Origin: Ricordea florida | Taxonomy: Eukaryota; Cnidaria; Anthozoa; Corallimorpharia; Ricordeidae | Direction: 5' to 3' | Assembly: GCA_949710005.1 (NCBI GenBank) | Contig: OX453274.1 | Span: 26,058,740-26,122,739 of the forward strand | Length of the DNA: 64,000 nt | Part shown: positions 21,300 through 34,742 of the stretch, in pieces | How the letters are laid out: the number at the start of each line of letters is the position of its first letter | How positions within the stretch are numbered: position 1 is the stretch's first letter | Program-made: the position numbers and the translations under genes | Notes under the pieces: generated by a model | Databases searched by the model: none | The model's input: the letters and a program-made list of their open reading frames with translations, nothing else | Told to the model about the DNA's origin: nothing

Positions 21300-21897
21300 C
21301 TGTAAGTAAAAGCACATTGCTTAGTAAAAAATACTATTCCCGACCACATAAGTTGGGCTTTTTTATCAAACAGTCTCTCGCAATTACGGTCTAGAAAGAA
21401 AGGCAGGCAAGACATCGCGTGTGAGCTGTGAGAACACAAGAGTGCTAGAAGAACCACTTTGATATCCAATATGCTCATTCAGACTACTGCAAATAAAATC
21501 TGTTGTGCCATAAGCCATTCGTCTAGAATGCAAGTGAGGCAATGAGAGGCATTGCTCGTGACCCATATTGGGGTTAGAACGCTGTACTAAGAGCAAGACT
21601 CCTAGCATACATTTTTCCGGACAGTTGTAATTCATCTGACTTTTACAATCAACAGAAAACGCCCTAAAGTACGTTTTGAAAATTTGACCTATGATTCTCC
21701 AAGGAATACATGGCTTCTGCCAGTGAGACTTTTGACATATGCTGTTATTCACTGCTTTACTCAGTTACATATCCAAAAGCGCCATCCGCCTTATGGAAAG
21801 AAACGAAAACTATAAGTATGTTTATCACAATTGAACCACCCAGACTAGCAACACTGCACGGAAAAATTATGAAAAGAGAAAGTACATAAGGACTCAC

Positions 21898-22146
21898 AGA
21901 GTACGGTAATGGTCGATGTTAAACTGTCAGTGCCACATTCATTGGTTGCTTCACACTTGTAATCGCCAGCCTGGCTGCGGTTAATATTCTGTATGAACAA
22001 CGTCTTGTTGCTAGTGCTCTCACTGCTGACCAGGTTGGTCCATGTGATATTTGGTTCAGGAATCCCAGATGCATTGCAGTAAAGAGTCACATCGTCACCT
22101 TCTTTTAGCTCAAGATCGCCAGGATGTTCCACAACAGAAGGAGCAA
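21898..22146 (-). CDS. Ig-like domain exon D3
   Basis: Protein identical to D1; donor gtgagt and acceptor cttgtag retained. Confidence 0.86.
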
Positions 22147-24040
22147 CTACAAGTAATGAATAAGAGACATTGAATTTAAGGGTTTTTGATAGCAAAAGGG
22201 GGATATTTAGAAGCCAATACTTGGATTGAATGCACCTGACAAAAATTTGGAGCACCCTGTCCCTCCACTTACCCTTTACTTTCGCATATTTATGTTGCCT
22301 GTCAACTCTCGCTTTCCGTGAGTCCTTATTGAAATTCACTGGATACCGACATCGCATTAATACCTTTTATCACAAAACTGCTTCTTAGAGACAACACCCT
22401 ACATACCATTCAAAACTCAATGCTTTACCATTTGTATATTAACTTGTAACTCAATGATGAAAACAATGGGTGTATCTGAAGTCATTCCACGCAGTGAGCA
22501 GAATTGAATTAAAATAACTTTACAGAAGGACATGCAACACAACAGGATGCCGTGTTTGTAACAACTCAATGACTGTGTTACGAGATGATACGATAACAGG
22601 TTAACGTTAGTTGCTCGCAGAAAAGGCTTTCCATTGGTGGCTATGACTACACAACTGCAGCATAAGCTGTATGGTATGGCACATTCCACAAAGCATATAA
22701 CTATGTCTAATTCATTTCATGCATATCGATAGCTGTAATATATAATCATTGATCATATTTGTAATTACATTTAATACATATTGCAATGAATTCAACGAAA
22801 TTAGAACCCCACAGAAGGGCAAGTAGCACAAATAAACGCAATCACTGATCAAAACAACAGTTGTTAAACAGCTGAAGAACATGAGAATATAACACAGCGC
22901 CTCATATTAATACGCTTTTCATTGCTACCTTGGACAACTTTATCTAGGCTACAGTACATTTAGTAATGCATGCAAAATTTCTTTTATTTACTTAATACAC
23001 TTGTATTGGCAATAACTACATGCACACTTATAACAATTACTCCACGTAATCGAGTCGTAGCGCCGAGTTAGCTATAGTTGAGGTACGAAGAAATCGAGTG
23101 GAAGAATTGTTTCATTATATCTCTAAATAATCGACTGTGAGAAATTGGAACTAGTTTGCACGACAAGAATTGACTTATTTGTTGTTTTGTCAACAGAACA
23201 ACGTTCTTGTGGAGCCGACATGTTCAGTCGGCCCAGTGTATAACAAAGTTTTAAACTCAAGTCCGGCTCGTTCTTAAACATCTCTCTCATGTACTTGTCA
23301 ATTTTTTTCGAGTTAGCGAACCAGTCTGAAATTGTTTTAAAAAAATTCACAGGAAAAAGTAAGCAGACAAGTGACAAAGACGCAGTTTACGGGCTCCACG
23401 GATGTTTCAAAATGTCGGCTGTTTGTAAGAGTTTCACTTTAGTTCGTAATAAACAATTAAAATCGTGTCAATTTCGTTGCATAATTTGCTCACTTACAGC
23501 TGTAAAATTTTATCTCATATTTATTTGCTTCTGTAGTATCTCTTGATGTAATCTTTTCAAGCTAGACTTCAATTTCTCCTCGTCTAATTCAAGAAATCTC
23601 TCCTCTATGTTTGCCGTTTTCTGTACTAACGGGATATTAGTTGATAGGTTGTACATGTAATAAAACAGAATATACAAGTTTTATAATTATGCGTAACTTG
23701 ATCAATTGTAAGCCGTACCACGATCAGAATCACATGCAAATTTAAAGTAACCTGCTGTTGAGAAATATTTAATGTACATTCATGTACCCATATAGCACAA
23801 AATAAGGCTTTACTAAGACATATCGAGAACGTTGATGCTGCATTAAAGTCGAGCCAAATAAAACAATAATACGATTGTATCCTCGTGTGTGTAGTAATAC
23901 AGAGTGAATTTAACATCAATATCCAACATACAAAGGAGAAAAATCATCTCAATAAAACATTAACTCATCTTTAGATTTTTTACAGAGTCAAACTCAATCC
24001 ATGCATTCCATAGATGGTGTTAGCTCCTTCTGTCACTCAC

Positions 24041-24298
24041 CATTGACCATAAGAGTGAAGGCTTTCGCTGCAGTGCCGGCGGTTTTGTCGGCCACGCATC
24101 TAAATGCAATCTCTCCCTCGACTGTCAATGTTTCAATCCAGAAGCCTGGCCTTACTTCACTCAAAAGCATGTCATTATGATACAGTACTACAGCTGCGGC
24201 CGGATTCGCCTGTGCAGTGTAGTTAATAGCTACTACTGTCCCACGGAAAGTTTTAAGGTCTGTTAGAACGGTTGTTAACTTGATGTCCTCTTGTTTGT
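24041..24298 (-). CDS. Ig-like domain exon E3, Tyr at the first Ig cysteine
   Basis: Carries the AINYTAQ form, as E2 and E4. Confidence 0.83.
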
Positions 24299-24712
24299 CT
24301 GTTAATGAATACATCTTCAACTAAGGGATAGTTGATGTGGCATTATGGACAGCTGTTCATGAGAGAGATATTGTAAAATCTTCTTCCAAAAAAGTCGGCA
24401 TGCACAATATTTGCAAACAAAAAGGATAAAATAGATGAAAACGTCCTCCCTATAGATTTATGATGAATTACCACCACAACTTCAAATTCAAGTACCAAAG
24501 ACCTTCAAGACAAAATGCACTGTTTACATGCATGTTTTGTGTTGATAGAATCACAGATTTGGTCAATCTGCAGCTCCGCACTGTCTGACATGAATATAAC
24601 GATAGCATTCTTCAAGTGCCATGCTTGGCTACCGACCAGACTGCAGAGGAGAAACAAATGCAAGTTGACAAATGCATGTAAGTTGACAAATGCATGCAAA
24701 GTAGGAACTTAC

Positions 24713-24935
24713 AGTAGAAAATTATCGATGTGGTTGCTGAGGCATTGCCACATTCCAGCATCACTTTTGTTGATGCTTGGGACGTTCAACATGTGTCTGA
24801 TGCCAACAGGACCACCATCAATTTTCGACAAGCTTACTATTGGAGACGGCATTCCTGAAGCATTACAGTACAAAGTCCTACTGTCACCTCCTGTAAACGT
24901 GTGGCTCACCTCCAAAGGTTCCATAGCAGAAGGAA
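24713..24935 (-). pseudogene. Frame-broken Ig exon F3
   Basis: Identical to F1 at protein level, including the deletion between DAG and ECG. Confidence 0.82.
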
Positions 24936-25155
24936 CTGTGATTGAAGTGGTGAAAAAAACTGAACTATCAGTAAAGTGGAAATGAGAAGGTGAAACTCGG
25001 GATAAATTCCATCAACGCCACATGCAATTTTAAGTCATTTCTGAAGCCTAAGAGTGGAATAGTTCCAGCAAAATAATACCTTATCAGAAGTTACTACTTA
25101 ATGTCACAGCGGTAAAGGATTTCAAGCTCTACTGAGACACTTATCGTCTTGTAAT

Positions 25156-27306
25156 AATAGCGGGAATCCCGCGCGCGAAGCGCGCGTGGAGCAGAGCCCC
25201 ATACTCATGGAATATGGTCAACCTCTTTTCTTTTGGTTGTCGCGTGACTGACCGAGCGTACGTACTTACGTACGCGTCTACAGATTGTACGGGTAGGGTA
25301 GGGGAGACTATCAAAAAGGAAGGGAGGGGTATCTCAGGCTTGTCTTGGCAAATCCACATCTTCAGGAGCCCATTAGCTGACATCTTTTATATTGGACATT
25401 CACAATATGGTCAATTGACAGCTGTCAAAACGGGATAGCCACTGACCAGCATCACATGACCATATTGTGGGCTCATGTGTCAACTCATCGAGGTGACGTG
25501 ATTTATTTGGAAGCTGTTCTCGTAGCCCCCATATTTTTGGCGGGAAATTGCGTTGACGACTGAAAAAGAAATTTTCAGTTCATTGTCTTTTTGAGACAAT
25601 ATTACTACTCTACACTCTTAAAGTTTTACTAAAGGATAAACGAAACAATTTCTATTGCTATGTCAACAAACAATAGCAGAGAAAATATAATTTGCAGAAC
25701 ACAGGGTTCAGGTGAGGAGCAACAGGAAAGAGAGCAAGAATTAACTGAGGAAGAATGAGCGAAGTAGATCGCGAAAGAAGGCGCGCTCGGGAAAGAGAAA
25801 GGAGACGAAATTATAGCGAAGAACGCCGACAAGCAGAAAGAGTCCGGGCTCGAGAAAATGGACAAAATGTTAACGAAGAACGCCGAGAAGCGGAAAGATT
25901 CCGTGCTGTGGAAAACAGACAAAATTGTAGCGAAGAATGCCGAGAAGCGGAAAGACTTCGTGCTGTGGAAAACAGAAAAAAATTTAGCGAAGAAAGCCGA
26001 GAAGCGGAAAGACTCCGTGCTGTGGAAAACAGACAAAATTGTAGCGAAGATAGCCGAGAAGCGGAAGGACTCCGTGCTGTGGAAAACAGACAAAATTGTA
26101 GCGAAGAAAGCCGAGAAGTGGAAAGACTCCGTGCTATGGACCACAAATTTGCATAAGTTTTGTCTGCATAATATTTGCTAACTGATGCGTGACTCAGCAC
26201 TCGCACTTTCCACTTTCCCTTAAACTTGACACTTGACTTGGAAAACCGACTTCTAAACAAACCTTCTTCAGAAAAATGATCTTCTGAATGCACTACTTTT
26301 GAATGAGAAGCAAACTGATGAAAGATTTCAAATTTTTATATCCTTTAATCATATAAACATCTCCCCTGTCGACGGCTAAGAAATACTCCCGCGGGAATTT
26401 TCTCTTGGCGGCAAATTGCAGAATGTAGCGCTTTCACTGGCAGCTTTTCGCGTTGTCGACGTTGTCATTTAGTGTGTCGATTGAGAACTTTGGTTTCAAC
26501 GCCGTTGTTTTCGTAAAAAATGTTCTTCTAAATTGTAAAATGTCTCAAATGTATGTTAGTCATTCACGTGTTGCGTTGGACCAGGTCTAATTATAGTTCA
26601 CACTTTTACGGTTATTTATTTCTTATGTTAAGTAACTACAGTTGATTGTAGTGAATAAATGAAGGCAGTAATTTTTTAAACTTACAATGTAATTAAGAAA
26701 AGAATAATTAATGATTATTTTTTCATTCTCGTGAAAAATGTTTTTCGGGCTGGTAGATGTTGGTTACAGCTTGCCCGAAGGGCAATCTGTAAAATTAATT
26801 TTCTTTGCACCCTGCTTGGAGTAAACATTTATTTTACCGAGGTGTTCGTTTTAACACGAAAATGACAAGAGTTGTGTCCTGCATTTCCCAGTAGCGTGTA
26901 CAAATCTTTTAAATACATTTACGCAAATAGAATGGTTAATTTCATCAGGAATAGAATACAGTACATTGATAATTTGTGATTTTTGTAGAATATACTCCAT
27001 GACTTTGTAGGTAGAAAGACCGTACTTATGGCAGACGAAGGTTTAGACAAAAATCATAGCAAGTTAAACGACCTCGACACTTAACTATAGTTAAAAACGT
27101 TTGTGAATTCCTTCGCAGTATTTTAGAATGCTTTTATACAGTTTAAAGTGAAATGAAAGTACTAACGGGAGCCCGCCTTTAGGCTTGGCTAAATCTATAT
27201 ATTAGTTAATGAAAATTCCCCATGAGGCCATTTCATTAATTCTTAAGGGTAACGTGGATTGCAATTTGTGCTACAATATGCGTTTGGCATGAATTTGAAT
27301 ATTTAT
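25156..27306 (+). mobile_element. Helentron-like remnant alpha in U3
   Basis: Copy of the U1/U2 alpha element, same hairpin and internal frames. Confidence 0.5.
25660..26156 (+). pseudogene. Arg/Glu-rich repeat ORF of alpha (U3)
   Basis: Same split frames (second frame 25755-26156), RKKFS variant. Confidence 0.5.
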
Positions 27307-27391
27307 TCCTCGCGAAGCGAGGTTACTAATCGTGTCGCTTTATGTCAGACCACGTGGCTCGCAAGCCCGAGTAAATCGAACCGAGAGCTTT

Positions 27392-27440
<49 letters not shown>

Positions 27441-27493
27441 GTATATATAATATGTAATGTATATGTAATATATATATATATGTATATATAATA

Positions 27494-27538
<45 letters not shown>

Positions 27539-27614
27539 GATGTCCGTTCGCAGGCCAGGTTACGTGGCAACATTACTTCATGTGAATTTCCGCCATTACG
27601 AATTGCGTGAATGA
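27307..27614 (+). mobile_element. 5' end of element beta at the U3/U4 joint
   Basis: Hairpin start and TA tract, cut at the same joint base. Confidence 0.7.
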
Positions 27615-27744
27615 GTCATAGCCGCCTACTTATGTCCTAATGTAGGCCTACTTCGAAATTAACGAAATTAATGAAATCCCTGTACATGTAATAACAGCAA
27701 GCAAGAATTCTTCTCAACGTCTTCAGCCATGATTGTTAGCGTAC

Positions 27745-28014
27745 CATTAACTGTTAAGGTGACATTGTCACTTTCAGCGGTCCCCACAGAGTTGTTTGCT
27801 TCACATCTGTACTGGAAGTCCCCAGGTGACGACATTGCCAGGATCCAGACTTCAGGAGTTGCCTGTGCGTCAGCCACCACGACATTGTCTTTATATAGCG
27901 TAAAGGTTGGTGCTGGGTTGCCATCTGCTGTGCATGTAAAGTTCACCGTAGCATCCTGACAGGTTTTCAGACTTGCTGCAACATTGGTCATCAACTGTAC
28001 ATTTTCAGGCTGGT
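27745..28014 (-). CDS. Ig-like domain exon C4
   Basis: Protein identical to C1; splice sites intact. Confidence 0.85.
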
Positions 28015-28612
28015 CTGTAAGTAAAAGCACATTGCTTAGTAAAAAATACTATTCCCGACCACATAAGTTGGGCTTTTTTATCAAACAGTCTCTCGCAATT
28101 ACGGTCTAGAAAGAAAGGCAGGCAAGACATCGCGTGTGAGCTGTGAGAACACAAGAGTGCTAGAAGAACCACTTTGATATCCAATATGCTCATTCAGACT
28201 ACTGCAAATAAAATCTGTTGTGCCATAAGCCATTCGTCTAGAATGCAAGTGAGGCAATGAGAGGCATTGCTCGTGACCCATATTGGGGTTAGAACGCTGT
28301 ACTAAGAGCAAGACTCCTAGCATACATTTTTCCGGACAGTTGTAATTCATCTGACTTTTACAATCAACAGAAAACGCCCTAAAGTACGTTTTGAAAATTT
28401 GACCTATGATTCTCCAAGGAATACATGGCTTCTGCCAGTGAGACTTTTGACATATGCTGTTATTCACTGCTTTACTCAGTTACATATCCAAAAGCGCCAT
28501 CCGCCTTATGGAAAGAAACGAAAACTATAAGTATGTTTATCACAATTGAACCACCCAGACTAGCAACACTGCACGGAAAAATTATGAAAAGAGAAAGTAC
28601 ATAAGGACTCAC

Positions 28613-28861
28613 AGAGTACGGTAATGGTCGATGTTAAACTGTCAGTGCCACATTCATTGGTTGCTTCACACTTGTAATCGCCAGCCTGGCTGCGGTTAAT
28701 ATTCTGTATGAACAACGTCTTGTTGCTAGTGCTCTCACTGCTGACCAGGTTGGTCCATGTGATATTTGGTTCAGGAATCCCAGATGCATTGCAGTAAAGA
28801 GTCACATCGTCACCTTCTTTTAGCTCAAGATCGCCAGGATGTTCCACAACAGAAGGAGCAA
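28613..28861 (-). CDS. Ig-like domain exon D4
   Basis: Protein identical to D1. The upstream intron still has the U2/U3-type base. Confidence 0.86.
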
Positions 28862-30755
28862 CTACAAGTAATGAATAAGAGACATTGAATTTAAGGGTTT
28901 TTGATAGCAAAAGGGGGATATTTAGAAGCCAATACTTGGATTGAATGCACCTGACAAAAATTTGGAGCACCCTGTCCCTCCACTTACCCTTTACTTTCGC
29001 ATATTTATGTTGCCTGTCAACTCTCGCTTTCCGTGAGTCCTTATTGAAATTCACTGGATACCGACATCGCATTAATACCTTTTATCACAAAACTGCTTCT
29101 TAGAGACAACACCCTACATACCATTCAAAACTCAATGCTTTACCATTTGTATATTAACTTGTAACTCAATGATGAAAACAATGGGTGTATCTGAAGTCAT
29201 TCCACGCAGTGAGCAGAATTGAATTAAAATAACTTTACAGAAGGACATGCAACACAACAGGATGCCGTGTTTGTAACAACTCAATGACTGTGTTACGAGA
29301 TGATACGATAACAGGTTAACGTTAGTTGCTCGCAGAAAAGGCTTTCCATTGGTGGCTATGACTACACAACTGCAGCATAAGCTGTATGGTATGGCACATT
29401 CCACAAAGCATATAACTATGTCTAATTCATTTCATGCATATCGATAGCTGTAATATATAATCATTGATCATATTTGTAATTACATTTAATACATATTGCA
29501 ATGAATTCAACGAAATTAGAACCCCACAGAAGGGCAAGTAGCACAAATAAACGCAATCACTGATCAAAACAACAGTTGTTAAACAGCTGAAGAACATGAG
29601 AATATAACACAGCGCCTCATATTAATACGCTTTTCATTGCTACCTTGGACAACTTTATCTAGGCTACAGTACATTTAGTAATGCATGCAAAATTTCTTTT
29701 ATTTACTTAATACACTTGTATTGGCAATAACTACATGCACACTTATAACAATTACTCCACGTAATCGAGTCGTAGCGCCGAGTTAGCTATAGTTGAGGTA
29801 CGAAGAAATCGAGTGGAAGAATTGTTTCATTATATCTCTAAATAATCGACTGTGAGAAATTGGAACTAGTTTGCACGACAAGAATTGACTTATTTGTTGT
29901 TTTGTCAACAGAACAACGTTCTTGTGGAGCCGACATGTTCAGTCGGCCCAGTGTATAACAAAGTTTTAAACTCAAGTCCGGCTCGTTCTTAAACATCTCT
30001 CTCATGTACTTGTCAATTTTTTTCGAGTTAGCGAACCAGTCTGAAATTGTTTTAAAAAAATTCACAGGAAAAAGTAAGCAGACAAGTGACAAAGACGCAG
30101 TTTACGGGCTCCACGGATGTTTCAAAATGTCGGCTGTTTGTAAGAGTTTCACTTTAGTTCGTAATAAACAATTAAAATCGTGTCAATTTCGTTGCATAAT
30201 TTGCTCACTTACAGCTGTAAAATTTTATCTCATATTTATTTGCTTCTGTAGTATCTCTTGATGTAATCTTTTCAAGCTAGACTTCAATTTCTCCTCGTCT
30301 AATTCAAGAAATCTCTCCTCTATGTTTGCCGTTTTCTGTACTAACGGGATATTAGTTGATAGGTTGTACATGTAATAAAACAGAATATACAAGTTTTATA
30401 ATTATGCGTAACTTGATCAATTGTAAGCCGTACCACGATCAGAATCACATGCAAATTTAAAGTAACCTGCTGTTGAGAAATATTTAATGTACATTCATGT
30501 ACCCATATAGCACAAAATAAGGCTTTACTAAGACATATCGAGAACGTTGATGCTGCATTAAAGTCGAGCCAAATAAAACAATAATACGATTGTATCCTCG
30601 TGTGTGTAGTAATACAGAGTGAATTTAACATCAATATCCAACATACAAAGGAGAAAAATCATCTCAATAAAACATTAACTCATCTTTAGATTTTTTACAG
30701 AGTCAAACTCAATCCATGCATTCCATAGATGGTGTTAGCTCCTTCTGTCACTCAC

Positions 30756-31013
30756 CATTGACCATAAGAGTGAAGGCTTTCGCTGCAGTGCCGGCGGTTT
30801 TGTCGGCCACGCATCTAAATGCAATCTCTCCCTCGACTGTCAATGTTTCAATCCAGAAGCCTGGCCTTACTTCACTCAAAAGCATGTCATTATGATACAG
30901 TACTACAGCTGCGGCCGGATTCGCCTGTGCAGTGTAGTTAATAGCTACTACTGTCCCACGGAAAGTTTTAAGGTCTGTTAGAACGGTTGTTAACTTGATG
31001 TCCTCTTGTTTGT
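30756..31013 (-). CDS. Ig-like domain exon E4, Tyr at the first Ig cysteine
   Basis: AINYTAQ form, variant base at 30935. It is the last U2/U3-type marker before the unit switches to U5/U6-type sequence. Confidence 0.83.
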
Positions 31014-31427
31014 CTGTTAATGAATACATCTTCAACTAAGGGATAGTTGATGTGGCATTATGGACAGCTGTTCATGAGAGAGATATTGTAAAATCTTCTT
31101 CCAAAAAAGTCGGCATGCACAATATTTGCAAACAAAAAGGATAAAATAGATGAAAACGTCCTCCCTATAGATTTATGATGAATTACCACCACAACTTCAA
31201 ATTCAAGTACCAAAGACCTTCAAGACAAAATGCACTGTTTACATGCATGTTTTGTGTTGATAGAATCACAGATTTGGTCAATCTGCAGCTCCGCACTGTC
31301 TGACATGAATATAACGATAGCATTCTTCAAGTGCCATGCTTGGCTACCGACCAGACTGCAGAGGAGAAACAAATGCAAGTTGACAAATGCATGTAAGTTG
31401 ACAAATGCATGCAAAGTAGGAACTTAC

Positions 31428-31650
31428 AGTAGAAAATTATCGATGTGGTTGCTGAGGCATTGCCACATTCCAGCATCACTTTTGTTGATGCTTGGGACGT
31501 TCAACATGTGTCTGATGCCAACAGGACCACCATCAATTTTCGACAAGCTTACTATTGGAGACGGCATTCCTGAAGCATTACAGTACAAAGTCCTACTGTC
31601 ACCTCCTGTAAACGTGTGGCTCACCTCCAAAGGTTCCATAGCAGAAGGAA
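31428..31650 (-). pseudogene. Frame-broken Ig exon F4
   Basis: Same 223-nt exon and deletion as the other F copies. Confidence 0.82.
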
Positions 31651-31870
31651 CTGTGATTGAAGTGGTGAAAAAAACTGAACTATCAGTAAAGTGGAAATGA
31701 GAAGGTGAAACTCGGAATAAATTCCATCAACGCCACATGCAATTTTAAGTCATTTCTGAAGTCTAAGAGTGGAATAGTTCCAGCAAAATAATACCTTATC
31801 AGAAGTTACTACTTAATGTCACAGCGGTAAAGGATTTCAAGCTCTACTGAGACACTTATCGTCTTGTAAT

Positions 31871-34021
31871 AATAGCGGGGATCCCGCGCGCGAAGCGCGC
31901 GTGGAGCAGAGCCCCATACTCATGGAATATGGTCAACCTCTTTTCTTTTGGTTGTCGCGTGACTGACCGAGCGTACGTACGTACGTACGCGTCTACAGAT
32001 TGTACGGGTAGGGTAGGGGAGACTATCAAAAAGGAAGGGAGGGGTATCTCAGGCTTGTCTTGGCAAATCCACATCTTCAGGAGCCCATTAGCTGACATCT
32101 TTTATATTGGACATTCACAATATGGTCAATTGACAGCTGTCAAAACGGGATAGCCACTGACCAGCATCACATGACCATATTGTGGGCTCATGTGTCAACT
32201 CATCGAGGTGACGTGATTTATTTGGAAGCTGTTCTCGTAGCCCCCATATTTTTGGCGGGAAATTGCGTTGACGACTGAAAAAGAAATTTTCAGTTCATTG
32301 TCTTTTTGAGACAATATTACTACTCTACACTCTTAAAGTTTTACTAAAGGATAAACGAAACAATTTCTATTGCTATGTCAACAAACAATAGCAGAGAAAA
32401 TATAATTTGCAGAACACAGGGTTCAGGTGAGGAGCAACAGGAAAGAGAGCAAGAATTAACTGAGGAAGAATGAGCGAAGTAGATCGCGAAAGAAGGCGCG
32501 CTCGGGAAAGAGAAAGGAGACGAAATTATAGCGAAGAACGCCGACAAGCAGAAAGAGTCCGGGCTCGAGAAAATGGACAAAATGTTAACGAAGAACGCCG
32601 AGAAGCGGAAAGATTCCGTGCTGTGGAAAACAGACAAAATTGTAGCGAAGAATGCCGAGAAGCGGAAAGACTTCGTGCTGTGGAAAACAGAAAAAATTTT
32701 AGCGAAGAAAGCCGAGAAGCGGAAAGACTCCGTGCTGTGGAAAACAGACAAAATTGTAGCGAAGATAGCCGAGAAGCGGAAGGACTCCGTGCTGTGGAAA
32801 ACAGACAAAATTGTAGCGAAGAAAGCCGAGAAGTGGAAAGACTCCGTGCTATGGACCACAAATTTGCATAAGTTTTGTCTGCATAATATTTGCTAACTGA
32901 TGCGTGACTCAGCACTCGCACTTTCCACTTTCCCTTAAACTTGACACTTGACTTGGAAAACCGACTTCTAAACAAACCTTCTTCAGAAAAATGATCTTCT
33001 GAATGCACTACTTTTGAATGAGAAGCAAACTGATGAAAGATTTCAAATTTTTATATCCTTTAATCATATAAACATCTCCCCTGTCGACGGCTAAGAAATA
33101 CTCCCGCGGGAATTTTCTCTTGGCGGCAAATTGCAGAATGTAGCGCTTTCACTGGCAGCTTTTCGCGTTGTCGACGTTGTCATTTAGTGTGTCGATTGAG
33201 AACTTTGGTTTCAACGCCGTTGTTTTCGTAAAAAATGTTCTTCTAAATTGTAAAATGTCTCAAATGTATGTTAGTCATTCACGTGTTGCGTTGGACCAGG
33301 TCTAATTATAGTTCACACTTTTACGGTTATTTATTTCTTATGTTAAGTAACTACAGTTGATTGTAGTGAATAAATGAAGGCAGTAATTTTTTAAACTTAC
33401 AATGTAATTAAGAAAAGAATAATTAATGATTATTTTTTCATTCTCGTGAAAAATGTTTTTCGGGCTGGTAGATGTTGGTTACAGCTTGCCCGAAGGGCAA
33501 TCTGTAAAATTAATTTTCTTTGCACCCTGCTTGGAGTAAACATTTATTTTACCGAGGTGTTCGTTTTAACACGAAAATGACAAGAGTTGTGTCCTGCATT
33601 TCCCAGTAGCGTGTACAAATCTTTTAAATACATTTACGCAAATAGAATGGTTAATTTCATCAGGAATAGAATACAGTACATTGATAATTTGTGATTTTTG
33701 TAGAATATACTCCATGACTTTGTAGGTAGAAAGACCGTACTTATGGCAGACGAAGGTTTAGACAAAAATCATAGCAAGTTAAACGACCTCGACACTTAAC
33801 TATAGTTAAAAACGTTTGTGAATTCCTTCGCAGTATTTTAGAATGCTTTTATACAGTTTAAAGTGAAATGAAAGTACTAACGGGAGCCCGCCTTTAGGCT
33901 TGGCTAAATCTATATATTAGTTAATGAAAATTCCCCATGAGGCCATTTCATTAATTCTTAAGGGTAACGTGGATTGCAATTTGTGCTACAATATGCGTTT
34001 GGCATGAATTTGAATATTTAT
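31871..34021 (+). mobile_element. Helentron-like remnant alpha in U4
   Basis: As in U1 but with U5/U6-type bases at its start (gggGatccc before the hairpin, and an uninterrupted ACGT run). Confidence 0.5.
32375..32871 (+). pseudogene. Arg/Glu-rich repeat ORF of alpha (U4)
   Basis: Same split frames (second frame 32470-32871) but RKNFS instead of RKKFS, shared only with U5. Confidence 0.5.
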
Positions 34022-34106
34022 TCCTCGCGAAGCGAGGTTACTAATCGTGTCGCTTTATGTCAGACCACGTGGCTCGCAAGCCCGAGTAAATCGAACCGAG
34101 AGCTTT

Positions 34107-34155
<49 letters not shown>

Positions 34156-34225
34156 GTATATATAATATGTAATGTATATGTAATATATATATATATGTAT
34201 ATATAATATATATGTATATATAATA

Positions 34226-34266
<41 letters not shown>

Positions 34267-34342
34267 GATGTCCGTTCGCAGGCCAGGTTACGTGGCAACA
34301 TTACTTCATGTGAATTTCCGCCATTACGAATTGCGTGAATGA
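34022..34342 (+). mobile_element. 5' end of element beta at the U4/U5 joint
   Basis: As in the other units; the TA tract contains an extra GTATATATAATATAT-type block. Confidence 0.7.
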
Positions 34343-34472
34343 GTCATAGCCGCCTACTTATGTCCTAATGTAGGCCTACTTCGAAATTAACGAAATTAAT
34401 GAAATCCCTGTACATGTAATAACAGCAAGCAAGAATTCTTCTCAACGTCTTCAGCCATGATTGTTAGCGTAC

Positions 34473-34742
34473 CATTAACTGTTAAGGTGACATTGTCACT
34501 TTCAGCGGTCCCCACAGAGTTGTTTGCTTCACATCTGTACTGGAAGTCCCCAGGTGACGACATTGCCAGGATCCAGACTTCAGGAGTTGCCTGTGCGTCA
34601 GCCACCACGACATTGTCTTTATATAGCGTAAAGGTTGGTGCTGGGTTGCCATCTGCTGTGCATGTAAAGTTCACCGTAGCATCCTGACAGGTTTTCAGAC
34701 TTGCTGCAACATTGGTCATCAACTGTACATTTTCAGGCTGGT
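34473..34742 (-). CDS. Ig-like domain exon C5
   Basis: Protein identical to C1; splice sites intact. Confidence 0.85.

Larger units (their letters stand above)
20900..27614. repeat. Tandem unit U3 (6715 bp)
   Basis: Same length as U2 and almost indistinguishable from it, which makes U2/U3 the most recent duplication or the most likely assembly duplicate. Confidence 0.95.
27615..34342. repeat. Tandem unit U4 (6728 bp), mosaic
   Basis: 13 bp longer than U2/U3, mainly in the TA tract. Its left part (6-bp intron insertion, Tyr form of E at 30935) is U2/U3-like. From 31716 (ctcggaataa), through the aagtctaag change and the fourfold ACGT run near 31975, it matches U5/U6. Near 33758 it again carries the base shared by U1-U3. 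Confidence 0.93.

Noticed and set aside
17326..31013. Reading the Cys to Tyr change as a programmed or edited site
   Set aside because: It is a fixed genomic difference confined to adjacent, related units; ordinary mutation followed by duplication explains it.
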